Shown here: piece after piece, positions 36,827-45,878 of the stretch | How the letters are laid out: every line of letters starts with the position of its first letter | Position numbering within the stretch: position 1 is the first letter of the stretch | Source: Campylobacter armoricus | GTDB lineage: Bacteria; Campylobacterota; Campylobacteria; Campylobacterales; Campylobacteraceae | DNA length: 64,000 bases | Assembly (NCBI RefSeq): GCF_013372105.1 | Contig: NZ_CP053825.1 | Coordinates: 1,302,001-1,366,000 of the forward strand | Direction: 5' to 3' | The notes under the pieces: model-generated | Databases searched by the model: none | What the model saw: only the letters and a program-made list of their open reading frames with translations | Told to the model about the DNA's origin: nothing | Translations under genes and position numbers: made by a program

Positions 36827-38053
36827 CTTTATTTGATTATCTTCTTCCTTAAAAGTATATATCAAATCATCACATTTATAAGATATTTCTTTTTCGCATG
36901 ATTTATCTTGCAAAGGTTCTTTTAAAATTTCATTTAAATGTTTTTTTATTAAAGTTTTAATTGACATACCCATACCATGTTCTAAATTTTTTATAAATTT
37001 CCCATCTATATCTTTTTCACTTGTTATCTTAATAAAATCAATATCAAAACTTAAATTTTTTAAAATATCAAATAATTCTTCTTTGTCTTCAAAAGGTGCA
37101 ATTTCCATATCAAATTTAGAATGATAAAAAATATATTTTGGTTTTGGATACAGACTTTGGGTTTTCAAATGCTCTTTTACCAATATATCTCTAATCATTC
37201 TTCTAGCATTGGAAAAATAATTTGGCGAAGAAGAATTAGAAGTCCAAAAGGTTTTATCAAAACAACAAAGCCTAATATTATTAAAAAAATGAAAAGTGCC
37301 AAAACAAAGATATTTTGTATAATCAATCTCTTTACCAAATCCTATAATTCTCCATATCTTCTCAAAGCATACATAAGAAGAATTATCTATAACAGCATCA
37401 ACATTCCAAGGAGAAATTTTTGCACATAAATTGGATAAATACCCACCATGTGAAGAACCTACCAAAATAGTCTTTATACCCCCCCCCATAATTTTAAAAG
37501 GAAGATTGGCTTTTATATATAAAATAGCATTGATTATATCTGTTGCTTGCATAATGCCAAAATTTTGATATTCATCTTTGGTTGGTTGTAAAGTTACACT
37601 CAAATCCAAATAATAACTTCTATCAAACTCCCAATTATTTTTCATATCCCCAATTTTTTTGTTAAGATAATCCATAGCAGGATAAAATTCTTCAAAAGTA
37701 TTTAGCTTTTGTATATTATAAGGAATTTCTATATTTAAAGCTTTTAAACTAGCTTCAAATATAAGTTTATCAATATTGTCTAAATAAAATTTAGCTCCAG
37801 TTTGAGGACGATTTCCTATACAATGATAATTTACACTTAAAACAGCTACATTATACTCTGAAACAATAAAATTTGCTAAATGATTTTTATAATTATCATT
37901 TGAATCTCCACCAAGTCCTTGTATAATACAAACTAAAGCTTTTATTTCTTTACTATCATCATAAATAAGTTTAAACTCAAGCTTACTTTCTCTTTTTATA
38001 TTTAATTCTACATCATCGCAAGAATTGATTTCATAGGTTTTGTTGATTATCAT
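36809..38053 (-). CDS. DUF2920 (617 family) hydrolase-like protein, copy 1, phase-variable
   Basis: A 414-residue protein of the Campylobacter 617 family (DUF2920), known around flagellar glycosylation loci (Cj1305c/Cj1306c). It has an alpha/beta-hydrolase look: a nucleophile elbow VGSSHGGYL near residue 195, a possible acid in HSKFDMEIAP and a possible His in LEHGMGMS. Nine C at 37479-37487 encode Met-Gly-Gly-Gly just before the elbow strand, so slippage would remove the active-site half. The frame is open here. The natural substrate is unknown; a glycan esterase role is speculative. Confidence 0.82.
   Translation of the reverse strand: MIINKTYEINSCDDVELNIKRESKLEFKLIYDDSKEIKALVCIIQGLGGDSNDNYKNHLANFIVSEYNVAVLSVNYHCIGNRPQTGAKFYLDNIDKLIFEASLKALNIEIPYNIQKLNTFEEFYPAMDYLNKKIGDMKNNWEFDRSYYLDLSVTLQPTKDEYQNFGIMQATDIINAILYIKANLPFKIMGGGIKTILVGSSHGGYLSNLCAKISPWNVDAVIDNSSYVCFEKIWRIIGFGKEIDYTKYLCFGTFHFFNNIRLCCFDKTFWTSNSSSPNYFSNARRMIRDILVKEHLKTQSLYPKPKYIFYHSKFDMEIAPFEDKEELFDILKNLSFDIDFIKITSEKDIDGKFIKNLEHGMGMSIKTLIKKHLNEILKEPLQDKSCEKEISYKCDDLIYTFKEEDNQIKLEIKQ
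37479..37487 (-). repeat. G9 phase-variation tract in DUF2920 copy 1
   Basis: Nine C on the plus strand (G in the coding strand), encoding the Gly run of FKIMGGGIKT. In-frame as sequenced. Confidence 0.92.
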
Positions 38054-38067
38054 TGTTAGTCTTTATT

Positions 38068-39279
38068 TTAAATTATTTCTAAAACAAATTTATCATCTTT
38101 ATCCTTAAAAGTAAAAACTTTGTTTTTACAAGGATAACTTATACTATCTTCTTTCATTGTGAAAGTTTTATCTTTTAATTTTTCAAGCATTTTTGGCAAT
38201 TCTTTGTTGAAAAGGGATTTATCAGAGATATTGCCTCCATGTGTTGCATCTTTAATGTATTTACCATCTATATCTTTTTCATTGATTAAATGAAAAATTA
38301 CTTCATAGCCTAAAATTTCATAAATCCTCATTAATCCTATTTTATGTTCAGCTAAGACTAAAACATCTTTAGCACTATGATAACTTATATAAACTATATC
38401 TTTGTTTTTTTGAGCTTGCAAGATTAAATGATCTTTATTAAGCAAAGCCCTTATTAAATAATTTTCATCAGCAAAATAATAAGATGAATTTGGATCTTTG
38501 CGGGTCCAATGGGTTTTAACTTGACAATGCACTATAGTATTTGGATCATAAAAAATATAATCCTCTTTATCAAATTCTTTTCCTAGAAAATATTCAAAAG
38601 GAGGTAAGGCGCCACCTGAATTATCTATCACTCCATCTACATACCAAGGAGCTATTTTTGAAATAAGCAACGCTAAATAACCCCCATAAGACCCCCCCCC
38701 ATAAATCTTAGGTAAAGATTTAAACTCAGGATAATTTTTCATAATATCTTTTAAAGCATTGATATGATCAATTGCAGCCATAATGCCATAGTTTTGATAT
38801 TCATTGTTGGGTGGGATAAGACTGCCATTAAGATGTGCTCTATAAGGTTGAATCAACAATCCTCGATTTTTTAAATCATCAATAGTTTGATTTAAAATAT
38901 CCCAATATTTCCAAACATTGTATTCATTTAAAGAATCTGCATTAATATTTAAATTTTCTAATGCTGCTTTAAATTTTGGCAAATCATCTTCCAAAAAAGC
39001 AGTAGTAGCACTATACTTATCCACATCAGATTTTCTTTGGCAAAAACAATGATATAAAACACTCACAGCTATTACATCAAATTTTTTAGCTACAAATTTT
39101 CTATTAAAATCAACAAAAGCCATATGTGCATTTGCTCCATAACCGCCTATAACAAAAACTATAGCTTTGATATCTTTACTATCATCATAAGTAATTCTAT
39201 ATTCAAGTTTAGATTCTCTTTTTATATTTAATTCTACATCATCACAAGAGTCTATAAAATATGTTTTATTAATAAGCAT
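38068..39279 (-). CDS. DUF2920 (617 family) hydrolase-like protein, copy 2, phase-variable
   Basis: A 403-residue paralogue of the neighbouring gene; both begin with a Cys-Asp-Asp-Val-Glu-Leu-Asn segment and share a near-identical 5' end. The elbow is GGGSYGGYLAL, with possible Asp in HSAKDVLVLAE and His in DATHGGNIS. Nine C at 38692-38700 encode the Gly triplet directly in front of the nucleophile Ser. The frame is open. It is separated from copy 1 by 14 bases and probably transcribed with it from the 60-base gap shared with pseF. Substrate unknown. Confidence 0.82.
   Translation of the reverse strand: MLINKTYFIDSCDDVELNIKRESKLEYRITYDDSKDIKAIVFVIGGYGANAHMAFVDFNRKFVAKKFDVIAVSVLYHCFCQRKSDVDKYSATTAFLEDDLPKFKAALENLNINADSLNEYNVWKYWDILNQTIDDLKNRGLLIQPYRAHLNGSLIPPNNEYQNYGIMAAIDHINALKDIMKNYPEFKSLPKIYGGGSYGGYLALLISKIAPWYVDGVIDNSGGALPPFEYFLGKEFDKEDYIFYDPNTIVHCQVKTHWTRKDPNSSYYFADENYLIRALLNKDHLILQAQKNKDIVYISYHSAKDVLVLAEHKIGLMRIYEILGYEVIFHLINEKDIDGKYIKDATHGGNISDKSLFNKELPKMLEKLKDKTFTMKEDSISYPCKNKVFTFKDKDDKFVLEII
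38692..38700 (-). repeat. G9 phase-variation tract in DUF2920 copy 2
   Basis: Nine C on the plus strand, encoding part of KIYGGGSYGG. In-frame as sequenced. Confidence 0.92.
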
Positions 39280-39339
39280 TTTAAGCCTTTTAAAATTATT
39301 ATTAAATTATACTTTATTTTAAAAAAATAAAGAAAAAAT

Positions 39340-40044
39340 ATGAAAAAAAATCTTTGTATAATACCAGCTCGTGGTGGTTCAAAAAGAATTCCTAGAAAAA
39401 ATGTAATAGATTTTTTAGGAAAGCCTTTGATATCTTATAGTATAGAAAGTGCTTTAAATTCAGGTATTTTTGATGATGTAATCATCTCAAGTGATGATGA
39501 TGAAATTATCGAAGTAGCATTAAAATATGGTGCAAAAGCTCCTTTTGTGCGTAAAAAAGAACTAAGTGATGATTATACAAGTTCCACTGCTGTAATCCAA
39601 GATGCCATTAAAACTTTAGAAAAACAAGATCAATTTTACGAAAATATTTGCTGTCTTTATGCTACTGCTCCTTTGATAAATGAAGATGTTTTAAAAAAAG
39701 CTTATTGTGAATTTATAAAAGAAGATTGCAAGTTTTTATTTTCAGCTTGTGAATTTGAATACCCCATACAAAGAGGATTTTATTTAGATAAGCAAAATAA
39801 AGTTTATATGTTTGATGAGTTAAATTATAACAAACGCTCCCAAGATTTAACTAAGGCTTATCATGATAGTGGGGCATTTTATTTTGGTAAAAAAGAAGCA
39901 TGGCTTAGTGAAGATTTTATGTTTAAACCACATTCTAAGGCATTTTTACTTCCAAGAAATAAAGTTTGTGATATAGATACTCCTCAAGATTTAGAATTTG
40001 CTAAAATGCTGTATCAATTTCACAAAGGCAATAAATGTTTATAA
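39340..40044 (+). CDS. pseF: CMP-pseudaminic acid synthetase PseF
   Basis: Activates pseudaminic acid with CTP to CMP-Pse, the donor for flagellin glycosylation. The 234-residue cytidylyltransferase has the signature IIPARGGSKRIPRKNV at the N-terminus, then IISSDDDEII and a C-terminal VCDIDTPQDLEFAK. It overlaps the following methyltransferase by 10 bases and is divergent from the DUF2920 pair. Matches Cj1311. A NeuA acting on a related nonulosonate is less likely given the surrounding pse genes. Confidence 0.92.
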   Translation: MKKNLCIIPARGGSKRIPRKNVIDFLGKPLISYSIESALNSGIFDDVIISSDDDEIIEVALKYGAKAPFVRKKELSDDYTSSTAVIQDAIKTLEKQDQFYENICCLYATAPLINEDVLKKAYCEFIKEDCKFLFSACEFEYPIQRGFYLDKQNKVYMFDELNYNKRSQDLTKAYHDSGAFYFGKKEAWLSEDFMFKPHSKAFLLPRNKVCDIDTPQDLEFAKMLYQFHKGNKCL

Positions 40045-40709
40045 ACAAAATCAAAGGTTTTAAGTATCCTGATATGGAGCTTGTTAGATGGTTTTTTAAA
40101 AATAAGTTAGATAGTTTAAAAAATGCAAAAGTTTTAGAATTTGCTTCTCATAATGGCAACAATCTTTCTTTATTTGCAAATTATGATTACGAATGTATAG
40201 GGGTAGAACTTAGCAAACAAAACCATGAAAATGCCATTTATAATTTTAATAATATAATGCATTATAAAAAAGCTAGATTTTTTAATGAAAATATGCTAGA
40301 TTTTGCAAAAAATCATAAAGGCATAAATGCAGATGTATTTTTAATACCAAATGTTATAAATTATATAAGTAAAGATGATTTTAAAAATTTATTAAAAAAT
40401 TCAAGATTAAATAATTTATATGGGGGGGGGTATGCTCACTTTTTCTTAAGAGCAAGAAGCATAAAAGATCATAGATATGGTCTTGGAAAAAGACTAGAAA
40501 ATGGTAGTTTTATACTAGAATATGATGAATTTAGTGGTGAAAAAGATTGTCTTTGTACTGCTTATCAAGAACACGAGCTTGTAGAAATTTTAAAAGAATA
40601 TTTAGATTTATATGATTTTGAAGTAATAACAAGCGAAAATATAAATATAAAAAATAAAGTTTATATAAAAGATAGTGATATAATAATATATGGAAAAATA
40701 AGGAATTAA
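40035..40709 (+). CDS. SAM-dependent methyltransferase, copy 1, phase-variable
   Basis: A 224-residue class I methyltransferase-like protein. The SAM motif is VLEFASHNGNNLSLF, followed by CIGVELSKQNHENA and a core IPNVINYISKDDF. Nine G at 40422-40430 encode NLYGGGYAHF; the frame is open. A paralogue without the tract follows after one base, sharing a 42-base identical stretch. In C. jejuni pseF is followed directly by pseG, so this pair is an insertion in the pse operon. O-methylation of the flagellar nonulosonate is a likely but untested role. Confidence 0.82.
   Translation: MFINKIKGFKYPDMELVRWFFKNKLDSLKNAKVLEFASHNGNNLSLFANYDYECIGVELSKQNHENAIYNFNNIMHYKKARFFNENMLDFAKNHKGINADVFLIPNVINYISKDDFKNLLKNSRLNNLYGGGYAHFFLRARSIKDHRYGLGKRLENGSFILEYDEFSGEKDCLCTAYQEHELVEILKEYLDLYDFEVITSENINIKNKVYIKDSDIIIYGKIRN
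40422..40430 (+). repeat. G9 phase-variation tract in methyltransferase copy 1
   Basis: Nine consecutive G in the NLYGGGYAHF coding segment. In-frame as sequenced. Confidence 0.92.
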
Positions 40710-40710
40710 T

Positions 40711-41382
40711 ATGTATATAAAAGATTTAAAAGGATTAAAATTTCCAGATAATGCAATTATAAAATTTTTTTTCAAAAATAATTTACACAATAAATCAAAT
40801 CTAAAAGTTTTAGAATTTGCTTGTTCTAATGGAAATAATTTATCTTTATTTGCAAATTATGATTATGAATGCATAGGTGTTGATTTAAATAAAGAAAATA
40901 TAAATAATGCAAATTATAATTTTAAAAATGTCATACAAGCTAAAAAATATGAATTTTTTAATGATGATATTTTAGAATTTCCTATTAAGAACAAAAATAT
41001 AAATGCAGATGTATTTTTAATACCAAATGTTATAAATTATTTAAAAAGAGATGATTTTATAAAACTTTTGAAATTATCAAAAGAAAATAATATGCATAAA
41101 GAAAATGCTTTATTTTTCTTAAGAACTAGAAGTATTAAAGATTTTAGATATGGATATGGTGAAAAAATAGAACATAATTGTTTTAAAGTTATTGATGATA
41201 CAACGAGTGAGCTAGGTTGTATAAATACTTTATATCAAGAATATGAATTAATACAAATTTTAAAAGAACATCTAGGTTTATTTGATTTTAAAGTTTTAAA
41301 TTATGAAAGTACAAATGTAATGGGAGATGATGAGATATTAGTAAATGATAATGATATAGTAATTTATGGAAAAATACAATGA
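40711..41382 (+). CDS. SAM-dependent methyltransferase, copy 2
   Basis: A 223-residue paralogue of the preceding gene, with SAM motif VLEFACSNGNNLSLF, CIGVDLNKENINNA and core IPNVINYLKRDDF. Where copy 1 has the poly-G encoded Gly run, this copy reads NNMHKENALFFLRTRS, so it is not phase-variable. AAGGA precedes the ATG. The stop overlaps an ATG (ATGA) that opens a mini-ORF containing a G8 tract. It probably methylates a related position of the same glycan; specificity cannot be read from the sequence. Confidence 0.82.
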   Translation: MYIKDLKGLKFPDNAIIKFFFKNNLHNKSNLKVLEFACSNGNNLSLFANYDYECIGVDLNKENINNANYNFKNVIQAKKYEFFNDDILEFPIKNKNINADVFLIPNVINYLKRDDFIKLLKLSKENNMHKENALFFLRTRSIKDFRYGYGEKIEHNCFKVIDDTTSELGCINTLYQEYELIQILKEHLGLFDFKVLNYESTNVMGDDEILVNDNDIVIYGKIQ

Positions 41383-41450
41383 AAATTAACATAAAATTCA
41401 TGGGGGGGGTATATGCATACCACTCAAAAAAGGTTAGCATATGCAAATAG
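41379..41450 (+). other. Mini-ORF with G8 tract upstream of wbqC-like gene
   Basis: ATG at 41379 overlaps the methyltransferase stop and gives a 23-residue peptide (MKINIKFMGGVYAYHSKKVS, then ICK). Eight G lie at 41402-41409. At this tract length the ORF stops at 41448-41450, just beyond the wbqC ATG at 41441, an overlap suited to translational coupling. Adding one G would move the stop to 41435-41437. Losing one G would extend the ORF well into wbqC. It may be a regulatory leader or a relic of a lost phase-variable gene. Confidence 0.5.
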
Positions 41451-42160
41451 CTATTATGCAACCTACCTTCAATCCTTGGATAGGTTATATGTATATGATA
41501 AAAAGTGTTGATACTTTTGTTTTTTTAGATAATGTTCAATTTGAAAGAAGATCGTGGCAAAATAGAAATAAAATTAAACTACAAAATAAAACTTTCATGC
41601 TAGGATTAAATTTACAAAAAACATCTCAAAAGACATCACTTCAAGATATTTTATTTGAAAAAGATGATAAATGGAAAATAAAATTTCTAAAAACCATTTA
41701 TCATGCTTATTCTAAAAGCATTAATTTTGATAAATACTATCATATTTTAGAAAATGCTTTATACAAACATACTCATTTAGTTCATTTTAATATGGAGTTA
41801 ATTAAAATTTATTGTCAGCACTTAAATATTCAAACACCCATTTTACAAGCTTCTAATCTAAATATAACAAATAAAAAAAAAGAAAAACTTTTACTTGAAA
41901 TTTGTAAAACACTAAAAGCAGATAAATATCTTTCTCCAGAAGGTTCAAAAAACTACCTTGAAGAAGAAAAAGCACAAGAAATGTTTAAAAATGCTAACAT
42001 ACAAATTAAGTATTTTAATTTCATCCATCCAAGATATGCTCAATTAGGATCTAACTTTATTCCCTATTTGGGGATTTTGGATTTTTTGTTTAATGAAAAA
42101 AATCCAAAAGAAAAATTCAAAGAAGTTATAAAAGAAAATGAAAGTTTTAATAAGAAGTGA
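41441..42160 (+). CDS. WbqC-like family protein
   Basis: A 239-residue WbqC-family protein. The N-terminal hallmark is [15 protein letters not shown], then [17 protein letters not shown], with a C-terminal [13 protein letters not shown]. WbqC proteins occur in O-antigen and glycan clusters; their activity is poorly defined. The ATG at 41441 follows an AAAAGG site, and an in-frame stop at 41435 rules out a longer form. It overlaps pseG by 23 bases, so its translation is linked to the downstream pse genes. Confidence 0.85.
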   Translation: MQIAIMQPTFNPWIGYMYMIKSVDTFVFLDNVQFERRSWQNRNKIKLQNKTFMLGLNLQKTSQKTSLQDILFEKDDKWKIKFLKTIYHAYSKSINFDKYYHILENALYKHTHLVHFNMELIKIYCQHLNIQTPILQASNLNITNKKKEKLLLEICKTLKADKYLSPEGSKNYLEEEKAQEMFKNANIQIKYFNFIHPRYAQLGSNFIPYLGILDFLFNEKNPKEKFKEVIKENESFNKK

Positions 42161-42962
42161 TAGCTCAAGCCAAATAGGACATGGGCATATAAAAAGAGAT
42201 TTGATATTGGCAAAACAATATGAGAATGTATCTTTTGCGTGTTTAGCCCTTAAAGGATCTTTAATAGATGAGATTCCTTATCCTGTTTATGAATTAGCAA
42301 GTGCTAGTATATATGAGCTTATCAATCTTATAAAAAAAGAAAATTTTGATCTTTTGATTATTGATCATTATGAAATCACAGCTAGTGATGAAAAACTCAT
42401 TAAACTTGAAACAGGAATTAAAATTTTAAGTTTTGATGATGAGATTAAAGAACATTTTTGTGATATCTTACTAAATGTTAATGCCTATGCTAAGGAAAGT
42501 GACTACGAAGGGTTGCTTCCAAAATACTGCGAATTAAGATGCGGTTTTTCTTATGCTCTAATACGCGATGAATTTTACCAAGAAAGTAAAACACAACGAG
42601 AAAAGATTTATGATTATTTCATTTGCATAGGTGGAAGTGATAATAAAAATCTTTCTTTTAATATAGCAAACAAACTTGATAAAAACAAAACCATTATCAT
42701 AGCAACAACAAAAGCAAATATTCATTTAAAATCACTTCAAAAGTTAAGCCAACAAAATTCTAATATTCAAGTTCATATAGATTATCCAAATTTAGCAAGA
42801 TTGATGAATGAAAGCAAAAAACTTATTATCAGTGCAAGTTCATTGGTAAATGAAGCTCTGATTTTAAAAGCCAATTTTAAAGCGATAGCTTATGCTAAAA
42901 ACCAAGAAAGGCTTGCCATATGGCTTGCCAAAAAAGGCTATGAGGTAGAAAACTTAATATGA
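42138..42962 (+). CDS. pseG: UDP-sugar hydrolase PseG
   Basis: Removes UDP from UDP-2,4-diacetamido-2,4,6-trideoxy-L-altropyranose, the fourth step in pseudaminic acid synthesis. The 274-residue GT-B-like protein starts with [17 protein letters not shown], which carries the catalytic His region. It also has [21 protein letters not shown] and a C-terminal [10 protein letters not shown] motif. It overlaps wbqC by 23 bases and pseH by 4. Matches Cj1312. Confidence 0.93.
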   Translation: MKVLIRSDSSSQIGHGHIKRDLILAKQYENVSFACLALKGSLIDEIPYPVYELASASIYELINLIKKENFDLLIIDHYEITASDEKLIKLETGIKILSFDDEIKEHFCDILLNVNAYAKESDYEGLLPKYCELRCGFSYALIRDEFYQESKTQREKIYDYFICIGGSDNKNLSFNIANKLDKNKTIIIATTKANIHLKSLQKLSQQNSNIQVHIDYPNLARLMNESKKLIISASSLVNEALILKANFKAIAYAKNQERLAIWLAKKGYEVENLI

Positions 42963-43423
42963 TTTTTTTAAAAGATTTTAATGATTTAACACAAAAAGAA
43001 ATTAAATTAGTTTTAAAATGGCGAAATGATGAAAATATTGCTAAATTTATGAAAACACAAAATATTAGTTTAAAAGAACATTTACATTTTTTAACTAATC
43101 TAAAATCTGATAAAACTAAAAAATACTTTCTAGTCTATGATGATAAAGATACCATTGGTGTAATTGATTTTATCAACATTACTCAAACTTCATGTGAATT
43201 TGGACTTTATGGTATTAAAAAAGGTGTTGGAAAAATATTAATGCAAGAAATTAAAAACTATGCTTTTAGTGTTTTAAAAGTTCAAACTTTAAACGCTTGT
43301 GTTTTTAAAGAAAATATAAAAGCTTTAAATTTATATTTAAAGCATGGTTTTGAGGTTATTAAAGAAGATAATAATTTTTATTTTGTAAATTTAAACAATC
43401 CTCACAGGGATATTATTTTTTAA
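42959..43423 (+). CDS. pseH: UDP-amino-sugar N-acetyltransferase PseH
   Basis: GNAT enzyme that acetylates the 4-amino group of the PseC product. The 154-residue protein includes [14 protein letters not shown] near the N-terminus, the acetyl-CoA loop [14 protein letters not shown] and a C-terminal [15 protein letters not shown] typical of GNATs. It overlaps pseG by 4 bases, and its last 33 bases overlap the convergent hisF-like gene. PseI, needed for the next step, is not in the window. Confidence 0.92.
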   Translation: MIFLKDFNDLTQKEIKLVLKWRNDENIAKFMKTQNISLKEHLHFLTNLKSDKTKKYFLVYDDKDTIGVIDFINITQTSCEFGLYGIKKGVGKILMQEIKNYAFSVLKVQTLNACVFKENIKALNLYLKHGFEVIKEDNNFYFVNLNNPHRDIIF

Positions 43424-44128
43424 AAGCTCATTTTTAACATCATTTGGAGTATATTGACTAAAATGAAATATAAAAGCACCGGCTAATGCATTTGCACCAA
43501 GTTGTATAGCTTTTACTCCATCTTGAGGCTTAGAAAGTCCCCCATTGATAATAAGTGGAATTTTTAATTTACCTTTGAAATACTCTAGTAATTCCCAATC
43601 ATACCCCAAAGAACTTCCTTCTTTATCAACACTTGTTAAAAGTATCTCTCCTGCTCCTAAAGACTCATATTTTAATGCAAGCTCAAGCGGATCAAGATTT
43701 AAAACGCCATTATTAAAAACTTTAAATTGATTTTTATCTTTTTTTACATCTATAGAACACACCACACAAGAACTTCCAAAAGTGTTAGTAGCTTCTTTTA
43801 TAAAATTTGGATTTTGTAATGCTATAGAATTAATACTAATTTTATCCGCACCTATATCTAGCACTTTTCTAATATCTTCTAAAGTTCTAATCCCACCTCC
43901 AATAGTCAAAGGCATAAAACATTCATTTGCTATATCTTCTAAACTCTCAAAATCTATAAAACCATTTTTATTAATATCTAAAACTATAAGCTCATCCACA
44001 TTTCTAGCATTATAAATTCTTGCAGTGCTTTTTAAATATCCTATTGTTCTAAAAGAACTAAAATTTACGCTTTTTACAAGTTGTCCATCTTTTAATAATA
44101 CACAAGGTATAACTCTAGTTTTAAGCAC
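43391..44128 (-). CDS. HisF-like synthase subunit for amidino-pseudaminic acid
   Basis: A 245-residue TIM-barrel protein of the HisF family, starting [19 protein letters not shown]. In a histidine pathway HisF uses ammonia to close the imidazole ring. Here, with hisH-like and pseA genes, it belongs to the second HisH/HisF pair placed in the flagellar locus (Cj1314c), probably working with PseA to make the acetamidino group of PseAm. It lies one base after the hisH-like gene. The tail overlap of 33 bases with pseH is unusual. Confidence 0.88.
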   Translation of the reverse strand: MLKTRVIPCVLLKDGQLVKSVNFSSFRTIGYLKSTARIYNARNVDELIVLDINKNGFIDFESLEDIANECFMPLTIGGGIRTLEDIRKVLDIGADKISINSIALQNPNFIKEATNTFGSSCVVCSIDVKKDKNQFKVFNNGVLNLDPLELALKYESLGAGEILLTSVDKEGSSLGYDWELLEYFKGKLKIPLIINGGLSKPQDGVKAIQLGANALAGAFIFHFSQYTPNDVKNELLKNNIPVRIV

Positions 44129-44129
44129 A

Positions 44130-44741
44130 CTAAGCCTTTAAATTTGCAAAATTCTCCAAAAGTCTTAAACCAACATTTTGACTTTTTTCAGGGTGAAATT
44201 GCACAGCAAAAATATTATCTTTTTCAAAACTTGCACAAAAAGGTTTTTCATACTCACAAAAAGAAGTCTCCACACTCTCTAAACACTCTACATAATAAGA
44301 ATGTACAAAATAAAAATCACTTTTTTCTAAAATCCCATTATAAAGCTTACTTTTTTTATTGCTAAATTGTAAATTATCCCAACCACTATGCAATACTTTT
44401 TCTTTACTTAAATTAAATTTTAAAACCTTTGCTCTAACAAAATCAAGCCCTTCGCACTCTCCGCCCTCATATCCTTTGCTAGCAAAAAGTTGCATACCAA
44501 GACAAATCCCCAAAATAGGCTTTTTATCTTTTAAAACACATTCTTTTAAAAGTTCATCTAAAGAAAGTTTTTTTAAATTTTCCATGCCTTGCCTAAAAGA
44601 TCCAACACCCGGTAAAACTAATTTAGAAGCTCTTTTAATATCTTCTTTTTTAGAACTCACAATTACTTCTTGATTAATCTTTTCAAAGGCCTTTAAAACA
44701 GATTTAAAATTCCCTAAATGATAATCCACAATACAAATCAT
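44130..44741 (-). CDS. HisH-like glutamine amidotransferase
   Basis: A 203-residue class I glutamine amidotransferase that releases ammonia from glutamine. The nucleophile is Cys80 in [11 protein letters not shown] and the His/Glu pair lies in [11 protein letters not shown]. It works with the HisF-like protein to feed ammonia to the amidinotransferase PseA. Its start overlaps the pseA stop (ATGA). Matches Cj1315c. The true histidine operon would be elsewhere. Confidence 0.9.
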   Translation of the reverse strand: MICIVDYHLGNFKSVLKAFEKINQEVIVSSKKEDIKRASKLVLPGVGSFRQGMENLKKLSLDELLKECVLKDKKPILGICLGMQLFASKGYEGGECEGLDFVRAKVLKFNLSKEKVLHSGWDNLQFSNKKSKLYNGILEKSDFYFVHSYYVECLESVETSFCEYEKPFCASFEKDNIFAVQFHPEKSQNVGLRLLENFANLKA

Positions 44742-45874
44742 TTTAAAATAAACTCATCTTTTTTTATCAACGATCCATCACTATCTCTTAAAAATTTACC
44801 ATTTTCATCGCGTTTGAAAATTTTTTTATTTGTAAAAGAATCTACTATTTTTTCAAATTCTTTTTCACTAAAACCACTAAATTCTAAGTATTTTTTTATA
44901 GCTTTTTTTGGAACTCTTCCATCATATTTATTTACGAGCCTAATACCTTCTTCACGGCTAATATAACCAAGTCTTATATCTAAACACGCATTATCCGTAG
45001 CTCTTCCAAAGCCATATTTGCAGTATTTTAAATAATCATGTACATGATTTGAATAACAATCTAAATTTTCAAAATTCTCATAAGTAGTTTCAACTGGCTT
45101 AATACTTGTTTTAAAACCATTTTCTTTAGATATTTTTAAATTATACTTATAATCCCATTTGAAATAATACCCTAAAAATAACCCCGTAACCCCTACTTTT
45201 TGAAGCTCCTCATCACTTGGATAAGTATAAAAATACAAATCCTTTTCACTTATATCATCAACACCAATCATATCAGAAATTCTATTGCCTAAAAGTCCTC
45301 CAAATTCTTCAAGCCATTCTCTACCTAGTATATTTTTTTCTTTAGAACTAGCTGGTCCTCCATATTCTATTTGAGGACTTTCACCCCAAATTATTAAAGG
45401 TATATTAAAATTAACTGCAATTTTTGGAACACAAGTAAAAATTCCTAAATGGTTTTGCCATTCATTATCCCCTGTTCTTATCAATGCTTCACGAGATAAT
45501 TTTTTATATATCAAAGGATTTCTTTTAATATGGATTAAATCTACACCAAGATTATTTAAATTACGAAGATTTTTCTTACCTAATTTAGTAGGGATACTTG
45601 GCTCAAAACAAACACATAAAGGATTAAGCCCAAGCTCAAGACATTTCAAAACTTGATAAGTAGAATCTTTCCCACCACTAACTCCTATCACACAATCATA
45701 CACAGGATGTTTTTTGTATTTTTTTATAAGATCAAAAAATTCTTTTTCGCGTTCTTGCCAATTAATTTCATAATTTTTAGCTTCTTGTGAGCGACATGCA
45801 TCACAAATTCCATTTTCATCAAAATGCAAATCAGGCTTAGTATTTGGCATTACGCATTTTTTGCAAAAAATCAC
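44738..45874 (-). CDS. pseA: N-acetyl sugar amidotransferase PseA
   Basis: Makes the acetamidino form of pseudaminic acid (PseAm) on flagellin. The 378-residue protein has an N-terminal zinc-type motif CKKCVMPNTKPD with a second CDACRS pair, and an ATP pyrophosphatase loop GVSGGKDSTYQVLK at about residue 65. The start is a GTG at 45874: an in-frame TGA directly precedes it, so no longer form exists. A run of nine G, four bases before the GTG, is the only purine-rich ribosome-site candidate, so its length may control translation. First gene of pseA-hisH-hisF. Confidence 0.9.
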   Translation of the reverse strand: MIFCKKCVMPNTKPDLHFDENGICDACRSQEAKNYEINWQEREKEFFDLIKKYKKHPVYDCVIGVSGGKDSTYQVLKCLELGLNPLCVCFEPSIPTKLGKKNLRNLNNLGVDLIHIKRNPLIYKKLSREALIRTGDNEWQNHLGIFTCVPKIAVNFNIPLIIWGESPQIEYGGPASSKEKNILGREWLEEFGGLLGNRISDMIGVDDISEKDLYFYTYPSDEELQKVGVTGLFLGYYFKWDYKYNLKISKENGFKTSIKPVETTYENFENLDCYSNHVHDYLKYCKYGFGRATDNACLDIRLGYISREEGIRLVNKYDGRVPKKAIKKYLEFSGFSEKEFEKIVDSFTNKKIFKRDENGKFLRDSDGSLIKKDEFILK

Positions 45875-45878
45875 TCAT

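Noticed and set aside
43545-44966. Several plus-strand ORFs of 60-104 codons
   Set aside because: They are antisense shadows of the hisF-like, hisH-like and pseA genes, with biased Ser/Leu/Ile content and no start signals.
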